Below, piece after piece: positions 12,301 to 22,400 of a DNA stretch of 64,000 nucleotides; the first letter of the stretch is position 1, and the number at the start of each line of letters is the position of its first letter. This stretch comes from Anaeramoeba flamelloides (lineage: Eukaryota > Metamonada > Anaeramoebidae). The stretch covers positions 11,618,501-11,682,500 of the forward strand of contig JANTQA010000012.1 of the NCBI GenBank assembly GCA_027625915.1, given 5' to 3'. The notes under the pieces were generated by a model, which searched no databases, had not been told where the DNA came from, and was given only the letters and a program-made list of their open reading frames with translations. A program made the position numbers and the translations under genes.

Positions 12301-13788
12301 AATGTAACTAAATTTTTTTTTAAATTCTTTTGGGTTCATCAGTAAAAGATAAAAAAAATTAAAAAATGGGAAAATGAAGTTAAAACTTTTTTAATAATAT
12401 TTCTGGATTTATCAACACACCATAAAATAAAAGATTATTTTTGGTAGTATGGGTTATCAAATTATTAAATTGGAAATCGATCAAAAAAATCTTTTGCAAA
12501 TTTTGAAATTTATCATAGAGTATATCTAGATAACAACGAAGAGTCATAGCAATAACAAAAACCTGGATTTAGAAATCAAAATTCTTGAAAAGCGGTTGAA
12601 TTGAATCAAATTCATTTATATATTGTAATTGGGGGGGTAAAACATTTTAGCGATCTCTGGTTCAAATTTCTAGTAGAAAATTCTTGATTTGTAAAAATCG
12701 TCTAAAACTTGATTCATCAAGTCAAATAGATATATTTTGTAAATTTCTGAAAATAATATCCATTTTAAGACAAATCTACGTGTTGGATAATTCTTCTATA
12801 AACTTGTAAATTGAAAAATGTTCTTAAATTTGTCTTGAAATATATATTAGGTGTCAAAAGGTTGGTATTTTTTGGTTGGTTATTGATTTCATTGTTATTC
12901 TCTTTCCTTTTAAAAAAATCAAATTTTAATTACACGTTAGCTGTTTTCAAAAAGCGAAGAGTAAAAAAGTGTTTCCCGAACTCTTTGTTTCGTATTTTTT
13001 TCAGTGGTGTAACACTTTTCAAAACTCGCTCTTAGAAAGCTTTGAAAAGAAGGTTTATTTTGAGTTTTTTCAACTCTTTGAAAGTGAACTTTTGGAATCT
13101 TTTCAGTAAAACCTAGAAATAAATAGTGTTTTTTTTTGTTTGTAAATTTGAATATTTTCTTTTTTATTTTTTGGATACCATAATTTCTTGTTTTGAAAAT
13201 CGAGTGCGTTAAAGATTTTTTTTTGAAATTTTACAAAGATTGTTTGTAGTCTCTTTCTCTTTTCTATTTGATCGATACAAAAAAAAAAAATCTTTGAAAT
13301 TAAAAACGAATGATCCAGTATTTTTACTGCTCAAAATTAATTTACAATTCCAAGCTTGGGGATTTTCTTTTTGTGATTAGTTTGGTCTTAATTTTTACCA
13401 AACAGAATGTTAACTTTCTTTTTTTTTCTGAAAAAACTTTAAAAAAAAAATAATGTACAGCAAGAGGGAAAAGCAAAAATACTTTCCATGATGTAATTAT
13501 TATTTGTGTTTTAAAAGGAAAACGAAAAGGAAAGTCATACAATTTATTTAAAATCAAGTCTGTGTATTCGATCCTAAATGGATCCTCTGGATCAAGTTTT
13601 TTCAGTTTGTTTGCTATTTTTTTAATCATTCCCACTGTTTTGTTATATTGCTTATAATCTTCAGCGTCTTGAATATAATACTTTCGAAGTGCTGCTCCTT
13701 CACGAGATTTCTTTTCTTTTTTCCATTCATAAAAATTTACTCTTCGAAGCAATTTTTTTTCGTGGAATTTTAATTTACGCATCGCCAT
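9380..13788 (-). CDS. IMP3: U3 small nucleolar ribonucleoprotein IMP3
   Basis: Exon 1 is 13541-13788 and exon 2 is 9380-9686. The donor is TT/GTATGA and the acceptor AAATAG/G, in phase 2. The join gives NKLYDLGLTKSK and a 184-residue protein, the same length as human IMP3. IMP3 is an S4-domain protein that, with IMP4 and MPP10, binds U3 snoRNA in the SSU processome and promotes U3/pre-rRNA pairing. Diagnostic blocks are MRKLKFHEKKLLRRV at the start, SFCRRRLPVIAKKL and the S4-like EQGHFSLGPNVVEDP in exon 2, and the acidic end DDFDLSD. The first ATG precedes the family start (MRKLKFHE) by two codons, so either could be used. The oddity is the intron of 3,854 bp, the longest visible in the window, which carries nested transposons. 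Confidence 0.95.
10498..11570 (+). mobile_element. MITE family A copy interrupted by a family B copy
   Basis: The left part (10498-10763) aligns with the left half of the copy at 62336-62874. The right part (11299-11570) aligns with its right half, including the TCGATCAATA block and the end GTGTTGAAAATTTTGAATT. The 535 bp between is a complete family B element in the opposite orientation. Without it the element would be about 540 bp, the family length. Confidence 0.75.
10764..11298 (-). mobile_element. MITE family A/B, subfamily B, copy 2 (nested)
   Basis: Begins TAAACCCCATTCCAAAAATT and ends with the inverse of TAAACTATATTCCAAAAAAT. It matches 8314-8846 in reverse complement along its whole length. 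It sits inside another member of the same superfamily at a TA, so it is the younger of the two. Confidence 0.8.
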
Positions 13789-14987
13789 TTTGATTGTTTA
13801 GGAATAAGTTTTTGAAAACAATAATAAAAAAATGTTAGTTAATATTAATTGACAGAAACTAACTTAAATTCCAGAGTCATTTCTCTTGAAGAAATGTTCA
13901 TTTTTTTAAAAAAACAATTCTCACGTAATCAAAAGTTTTAAATTTTTATTTTGAGATAAATTCTCTCTTGAAATATCGCTTATGTGCTTGTATTGAACTT
14001 TTTCCGAATTTTTATGTTTCCAATTTTGGTTTGGTTAGAAGAGTTTATAAAATTTTAACTTGTGATTTCACCAGATAGTTTCATTGTTTAAAAGTGGTAC
14101 TAAAAAACTTTTTAAAATATTCTTTTAAGAGAGAAGAAAATCTTAATGATTTTTTCCCCGAAAGGTAATAGAGAGATTGTGGAGATATGAGTATTATATT
14201 AAAGTTGATAAAACAACTTATTTATTACTTTTGAGAGATGAGTTATCATTTTCAAAAGAGTTCATTTTTACAATGAATTTTTAAGTTAAAAGATCTGATC
14301 CTTTTTTTGGGATTTTTGGATCAAATTAAGAAAAAGTTGTATTTTGAATAAATTTCACTTTTAGTAATTTATGAGGGTCTGTATGAACAAATAACCTTGA
14401 ACTTTTGATCTTATTGAAAAAATACAATAAAAATAAATCAAATATTGAATCTATTGAAGAACTTAAAAAAATTAGATCATCTATTTTATTCACAAATATT
14501 TATTAAATTTCTTGAAATTTAAAAAGATTAGCAATATTCTTTTATAAATACTCAGAGTACAAACAAGGTGTGTTAGTATTAAAATTAGTTATTTGAAAAT
14601 ATCGATTATTTTTTTATATTAAAATATTTATTTGAATTAGTTTTATTTGTTTAAAAATTAATAAATAATAGAGAAATAATACTAAAACCGTTTACACTTT
14701 TCATCTTTAGTAATCTCCAATCCACTGAAACATTTAGAAAGGTTTGTATATTGTTAGTAATAAATGATCAAGTTAGAAAGTATTTCTTGATATTTGAAGT
14801 TGAATTTTCAACGTTATAAAAAAGTATTTTGGGGAATTTTTTTTAAATGACTAGGTTGTTTTTCTTATGGTTTTTTAGTTTAACAAACAGAAAAAAATAA
14901 TTCAAAATTGTTAACCTTATAAAGAAATTATATTTTGTTCAGATATAAATTATTTTTTGTATTATTTTTGAAATTAAGATTGTTTTT
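13789..14987. other. Intergenic, 5' flank of IMP3
   Basis: AT-rich; no coding or structured element recognised. The last 17 bases (14971-14987, AAATTAAGATTGTTTTT) form the left target duplication of the SINE that follows. Confidence 0.5.
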
Positions 14988-15357
14988 GAACTGGTATGGG
15001 CAAGTGGAAACACAACCCAGTGTACAATCTGAAGGCCGGGGTTCTATTCCCTTAACCATTATTTCTTATTGTTTACCATTTTCTCAAATAGCCACCACGG
15101 TGTAATTTTAATTAAAAATCGGGCTTATGCTTCTTAGAACCACTAATTCTTTGAGGAAATCGTTTGACCGAATTGAATCTTTTTGACTATTATAAAACTG
15201 AACGGAATTGGAACAAAATCCCTCTCAATTTATGGAGCGGATCCGATTTTTGGGAGAAATGACCAGCTCTCACTTGGTTCAACAATATCTCTAATTCAAA
15301 TTAGGGATTCGGGCAAACAGGTGGACTTTTAGTACCCACTCTTTAATGGAAAAAAAA
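14988..15357 (+). mobile_element. tRNA-derived SINE with perfect 17-bp target-site duplication
   Basis: About 370 bp, clearly GC-richer than its surroundings. The head has an RNA polymerase III A box (TGGGCAAGTGG, about 14997-15007) and a B box (GGTTCTATTCC, about 15049-15059) at tRNA-like spacing. A tRNA-unrelated body follows, ending in an A tract just before 15358. The flanks AAATTAAGATTGTTTTT at 14971-14987 and 15358-15374 are identical. This is the signature of LINE-machinery retrotransposition. The perfect duplication points to a recent insertion. I see no second copy in the window. A functional tRNA is excluded because the acceptor arm does not pair and the anticodon region is not cloverleaf-like. 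Confidence 0.8.
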
Positions 15358-18300
15358 AAATTAAGATTGTTTTTATATAAAGTTTCACAAAGACTTTGTG
15401 GTATTTTTTAAAATGTATTTTTATTATAGTTCTTGATACAGACAATAAGTTTCCTATCCTTTCAATAAACATATTTTTTTTTTTTGAAATAATATAAGAA
15501 ATCAATAGGATTTTGAACTCCTTAAAATATTTGAAAAATAGACCAAAGCTTGATAAATTAAAAAACAATAATTCATATTATAAATCATTTTTAAAGAAAT
15601 TTTGGTATTAGAGTAATCAGATTTTAACTTTATTTTTCAATATCAATATGTGAAGTTATTATTTTTTTTGAATTTGTTAAGTAATTGACTATGAGATTTT
15701 TTTTCAGTATACTTTTCCATTAAAAGAGATTAAACGTCTCGAAAATAAAACTTTATTTCGGAACTATTTTTATAGCCGTTCCAAGGCTACCATAAAATTT
15801 TAAATAAAACAAAATTGGTTTTAATAGAAAAATACTGACTACCAAAAAATTAAAATCAATTCAAGAAGAAACAACCCAAATATATATTCGAATTTATTAG
15901 ATTGGTATCAATCCGGTTGATAAATACAATCTAGATCATTTTTTTTTTTGAATAAAAATATTGAAAAGTGTTCTTGGATGGTCTCAAAAAAAAAAAAAAA
16001 AAAAAAAAAAAGATAAATTCTTATATAAAAATTTTCGTCTTCAACTAACCAACAGAAAATATTTATTGTAAGATAGTATTATAAAAATCATTATTGAATT
16101 AATTCGACATCACATTTTTAATTATGTATTTTTTTCTTTAACATAATGTACACATTTTAAAAGAAACTCTAATTGAGCAAACACGTTATAAAAAATGTTT
16201 TTTTTAAGAAAAATTTACAAAATAGAAGATATTTGATTATTTTATAAAGGGTTCATTTTTGGGTAGAATAAAATGGATTAAATCTTATTATACCTGATCC
16301 TCTTTTTAGACCTTCCTATTTTTTTTTTGTACCCTTAAGTGGTCTAAAAATGTGAGCTTAAAAGTACCAGAGTTGTATTATTTAATATTTTTTTCATTTC
16401 TAGTAAGGATCCCAATTAAAAATAGTGGATAACTTTTATCCCTTCTTTGCTTTTTTTCCCAATAGTTACTACAATTTCAACCAACAAAATTCAAAGAACA
16501 ATTTTTTTACGAATATTAAATCATACTTTAATTTTATTTTTTTTTATTAAGTAGAGTTCTTTAACAAATAAAATGACTTAAATTATTGTTTTATATTGAA
16601 TTAAAAAGAGAGGAACAGTTTTAATTTTATTTTCTTAATTGTTAATAAAAAAATGCAATTCTTTTAAAAAAAAACAATAAAAAAATTTTATAAAGGTTTT
16701 ATATATTTAATTTTGGTTGCAATTTTCAGAGGTTGTTTTTTTAAAGAGTAAGAGTAATTATTTTTGAGGGCAAAAGTGTCATATTATATTTTTTGACAAT
16801 TAAAGTATTTATATAAAAGAAGGAAGTTTGTAAATTTCAATCCTACTCAAATGAATCTCCTTAACATATTCAATATTTTTTTAAGTATGAATTTTTATTT
16901 TTGTTCACAAAGTTTAAAAATTAAAAATGCAAATTTTTCTGAAATATCATTTTCTGATTTCATATATTTAAACATTTAAAAATCTTATTTCCAAACAAAA
17001 AAAGAGTATTTCAAGATTTAAAAAATTACAGTAAGAACTTTACAAAGGAAATTTTATACAATTTTTTTAATTTCAAGATTAACTAAATTATTATTATGAA
17101 ATGGTATAATAATTACAAAAAGTATTTTACTCTCATTACCCCCCCCTGAACTATTTTAACCCCCTTTTTGTGTAAAAATTCACTATCTTGGTTATTTTTA
17201 ATTCAAAATTTCATTTTTTAGATAAAAAATGAACAATCATTGTAAGTAAGATTATAGAAATATGTTTCGAAACTAAGATAAATAAATTATAGTTTTTTGT
17301 TGAGATGTAGAATAATTAATATCTTTTTATTGAAAATTGATGATATCTGAAACAATAAACAAAAGAATCTGTCTCGATTAATAGTTTATATTCATTTACA
17401 TCTGTTTGGAAACAATTTTTTATTTTTATTAAGAAAAAAATATTCGTGTGAGTTTTTTTTTTTCAATTTAATTAATTGGTTAGTAAAGTAGGGACTTTTT
17501 TAAAGTCAAACAAAAGTTATTCTCTCATCTTAAATTTTTATTATTTCTTCATTTGGTAATAATTCCTCTTATATTTGAAATATTTCAAAACAGAAAACAA
17601 TATTTAAAGAAGTGTGTTGTTAAAGTTATTATTGATTAAGATTTTATTAGATTATTGTTATTTTCTCTGTTTGGAAATTTCTTTTCTTTTGATTTTTTTA
17701 TTTGTTAAAAATTACTTTTGATTCTTAAATTGTTTTTAATTTGACCAATAAAATTAAAAAAAACAAATTTTAATTAAATAAAATTTTCTAAAGCTTTTCA
17801 GCTATAGTGGCATTGGCTTTAAATAAAAAAGGATGTTTCCATATATCTAAGAATCAGAATAATTGGTTGTTTTGATTTGAGCTTGGTAACTTTAATTCTT
17901 TTTATAACAAGGTCCCTTTAAGTAATAGTTAGAACAGCAGACAGATCCGACATTTTTATTCTTATAATTCTAATAATATTTTTAGATAATGAAATTTAAA
18001 ATAAAATTTTATCACAATTGGATTTATTATTAAAGAATTTTCAAAACAATCGCGGTCATTCCAATGATTTTTTGAAAAAGAATTAATTAGTTGTTTTGGA
18101 AAACAAAGAAAAAAACCAAATATTCATTTTAATCAATTCAAGTGTCTATATAATTATAAAAAAATGATTAACTTCGTGGGAAAAATTGCCAGAGTAGGCT
18201 ATTTTTCAACAATTTTGGCATACTTTAGAATGGTAATGGAAGTTGTTATGGGGATTTATTCCATAATTATTATCTTAAAAATATTTTCAAATTTTTGGAC

Positions 18301-19412
18301 CAGATCATTTTTTCTAATTTCACAAATTTTTATTTTGCTTTTTCAAATTTTTGTTTTTGTTTTTTCATTTTTTTTGTATTTTTTTTTTTTTTGATATTTT
18401 TTTTTTTTTGTGAAAGATCATTTGTAAAAAAATAAAAATCTTTGAAAAGACAAATAATCCCAAAAAAAAAAAAAATGAAACTCTGTAAAGACTTTAAAAA
18501 TGGATTTGATTACCTGTAATCAATCTTCTTTTTAACCCATTTTGCAGAAAGTTTACTAATAAAAAATCAGTAATGCTCTTTTCAAAAATTCTGAAGTCCT
18601 TTTACCGTTTTTTGGTTTTATTTTTTTTTTTCAATTTTTACAATCTCAAGTTTTTGAATATTTAGAATGATTTAAAAGTAAATTACGAATCATATTTAAT
18701 TATTAATTGTTGTTCTTGAATACTAAAGAATATATATTTTTTTTTTCAATTTATTATTTCTGGTGAGTAAAAAATTTTGAAATAGAATTTATTTAAGATT
18801 TAGGAATATCAATCAAGAATTCAATTCAAAAAACGAAAAGAAAAGGTTTAATCTAAAAAATGTTTCTTTATGAAAGTTGTTCCAAGATATAAAATAATTA
18901 TCAAAAAAACACAAATATTTAAAAGCCAAATACTTTTTATCAAACAAGATTAAAAAACAAAATAATAATTATTTAAAAACTAAAAAAGTATGTTATTAAT
19001 AATGTAATTAATTTACAACAGATTGTATGAATGAAATTTCCAGAAAAACGTATGGGTATAATCAACTTGTAATTTTTTGGGTTTACTTGTCAAATAGCTC
19101 TTTAAAATAATTCATAAAATCTCTTTATTATTTTATTTGATTCAAAATAAAAAAATATTATAAAGAAAATGTGATCTCGTATTCTGTATTATTAACTAAC
19201 ACTCGTTCTTTAATTGAAAAATAAAAATAAAAAATGAACAAAAAAGTTTATTTATTAGTAATTAATATTTTTTAAAAAAAATATTACCACAAATTAAAAA
19301 CAAAATAAATAAATTCAAATTAAAATATCTATAACAATGATAAAAAAATATAGAATAATGAAATAGTATAATAATAGTAATAACATTAAAATATAAAATA
19401 GTAAAAAAAAAT
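15358..19412. other. Intergenic AT-rich DNA, mostly featureless
   Basis: Holds an A tract of about 25 bases near 15988-16012 and, at about 16385-16475, one terminal end (CCCAATTAAAAATAGTG) of the family G element without a clear partner end. A 76-codon hydrophobic open frame at 18164-18394 has a mixed-codon first half but no identifiable motif. Confidence 0.5.
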
Positions 19413-22400
19413 TTAAAAATAAAAAAAATCTGAATGAAATTCCTTTAAATTTGTTTGATTAAATTTTCTTTTCCTAAAATTATTAGAAACTTTTCTCGTA
19501 TTTTCATTCAAATTAAATTGTGTATGATCTTGAGAATCATTGTTATCTGGTGATGAATATTCTGAAAAAAGGGGTGTAAACGAAGAAGACAAAGATGATG
19601 AAGATGAAGATGATGATGATGAAAGTGGCTGCTGTGGTGATGATGATTTGATGGAATAATAAGAGGGGTGATTTTCATCATAAATAAAATCTTGATTTAA
19701 AACTTGATTAATTTTGTCTTGTTCTGTTTTTTTTAACCAATATTGAGCTGTAAAATATTCAGAATTAAGAAATTTTTTAGACTTTTCAACATGATCAAAA
19801 ATTTCTAATAAAGAATTATAATGCTTTTTGATTTTTTGGGAAATTGAAGGCTGTGGTATTTTGTAATTGAAAGGCTTTAATTTTGATAATAAATTTATTG
19901 CTCTTATTGGGCTATTTGAACAATGTTCGCAATTTGGATCTTGACATTTAATAAACGATAATAAATTATATCTACGATCCGAGTGATTCAATAAAAATTG
20001 GAATTCTTGTTTTAAATTGGACAATTCTTGGTATTGTTTTTTGGTTGTGTATTTGGAATCAAGGTTTAAAAATGCCTTTACTGTGTTTAAATCATCGTAT
20101 GCTTTATTAATTTTCTTATTTGAGTTTTGTGGGATAAAATTCCAATTTTTTTCTTTAAAAATTTCGTTTTCCATTTTGGAACTAAAATTTTGTATTTCTT
20201 CATTAACATTTAATTCTGTAATATGAGAGCTGTAGTTGTCGTCATAATCGACATTGTTGCCATTATCATATGCCCCATTGTAATCGATATTGTCGTTCTC
20301 ATCATTACCGTATGTATTAAAGTAGGAACCGGAATTGGAATTGGAATTGGAATCTTCTTCGTAATCAAACGCAAAATTATCATTAATTTTATTATTATTT
20401 ATCATTTCTTGGCTTTCATGATTAAATTTTAATTCTTGGAATAGTGCTTTAATTCTTTTGGAATCAAGTTCTTGATTAAAATGTGATTTCACATTTTGCC
20501 CCGCATTTAATTTTTCATTGTCTTCGGGGTAACAGCAAATGTTTAAAATATCGAGTTTTTTATCTCGCCATAATCTACCAAAATATATTAATGATAAAAA
20601 TGATCTTGGATGGGATTGTATTTCGTTTGAGTTTACAATAATTGTAATAATTGGTAAATTATTTTTTTGTAATGAATAGCTTAAATGGTTTGTTAAAGAT
20701 TGGATAGTATCGCTATCATATTGGGAAGAATTATTAAAAATATTTACATTGCCAGAATTTATTAATTTGATATGGTTTCTTTCAAAGTTGTCAAAATAAT
20801 ATGTCGGCTTTTCTTTTAAATTTAAAGGCATTACTAAGGTTGAATAAATTTTCATTTTTTTAAAGTTATTTCTTGTGCTGACAGAACCACGGTCACTTCT
20901 ACCAACATTATTGCCACTACCACTATTATTATTATTATTATTATATTTATTTGTTAATACGGTGTTATTATCATCATCATTAATTTCATTAAAAATTGAA
21001 AAGGTTAATTTTTTTAAAGAGGAATTTTTTTTCTTTTCCGTTGCCTTATGCTTCTTTTTGTTTTTAGTATTGATTTTCTTCTCAAAAGTTTGATCTAAAA
21101 TTGGCAATTCACAGGTAGAAATTACTTGGCATTCCTTATTGTACATAAAGCTTAGTTCAAGTAGATATTGAATTTGTGTTTGGGCATAGCATAGCATCGG
21201 ATCTGAAGAATAATTGATTAAATTCTTTATAGAATCTTCATCTTCCGATTCAACGGAATTATATTTATTTAGGTCTGGTATTTTCAATCCATCACTTTGT
21301 TGGCTATTCTGCAAGCCAAAATTATTATTACTAAAGTAAATCGAGTCATTTGAAAAATAGTTTGATTCGTCATAAGAATAATTTGAAGACAACCCAAATT
21401 GCGAATCAGAGCTTTCGATTGCTTTTACTTGAGAAAGTTTAAATTTAAAAAATTTATAATTTTTTAATAACACATTTTTGAATTCCTTGTCATCTTTATT
21501 TTCAGATTCTTGGAAAAAAATCAAATTATTTCCAGTTTCCTCAGTGTTAGTATTATCATCGTCACATACCTCGTTCTTATTAGAAAGGATTGGTCTTTTT
21601 GTTGTCATGTTACCATTTTGTTCAGTATTATAATGCCTTTTTAAGCTACTTTCATTATTATTTTTAATTTGGTTGTTTGTATCTTTATTATTCCCACTGC
21701 AAACATTATTTTTTGTAATAAATTGTTGGTAAATTAATTGATAATTTTCAGATTGTGAATAAACATACTGGATAAAATCAGATAGCTTTTTTGGGAATTT
21801 TTCTTCCAATAGCCCATCTTCATTAATATAATCAAACCATTCTGAATAGTCAAATAAGGAGTTTGTAATTGGGTTGCCCACTATAAAGCCATTGCTGTTA
21901 AAGTCTTTATCGCTATTATTGCTGTTTGTATTATTTTCCCCATTTTCATTACTTAAAGTTTGATCCAAATCAATGAGCTCAAATAGGTCCTGTGTAGATT
22001 TTGAGACGAACATTTGAGTAAATAATTTGTTGTAATTGATTTCTTCTTCAATCTCTGATAAGAAATTTTGAAATGTGGGGAAATCAAATTCTAATAATTC
22101 TTGATACATATCTAAATTATTAATCAGCCCGTTTAAATCGATAATTAAGGATTTTAGCCCCTTTCTAATTATAATGATTGGGAAGATGTTTAATAATTGG
22201 AACTCAATTTGAAGCTTAGATATCTTATACTTTTGTTCATTCGTAAATTCCAAATTGTTGATTAGATCTTCAAGAAATAAAATTTTCCTTGATTGGATTT
22301 CTTTTTTCACTTTTAATAATTGATCAACCTTTAATGGGTAACAATCGTCTTTTAAATTTATTTTGTCCAATAAAATTAATCCTGTTTGTCTCCAATTTTT

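Larger units (their letters stand above)
9687..13540 (-). other. Single large spliceosomal intron of IMP3
   Basis: Bounded by GTATGA (13540 downwards) and AAATAG (ending at 9687). It contains a family A MITE (10498-11570) interrupted by a family B copy (10764-11298). The remaining about 2.7 kb is AT-rich DNA without a recognisable gene. Other introns I could define in this window are 139-534 bp. Confidence 0.85.

Noticed and set aside
14988-15070. Possible functional tRNA gene
   Set aside because: A and B boxes are present, but no acceptor-stem pairing or anticodon arm; it continues into a 370-bp unit with target duplications, so it is a SINE head.
18164-18394. 76-codon hydrophobic open frame, plus strand
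   Set aside because: The second half is Phe/Ile from T-rich DNA, no motif is recognised, and no partner exon with plausible splice sites was found.
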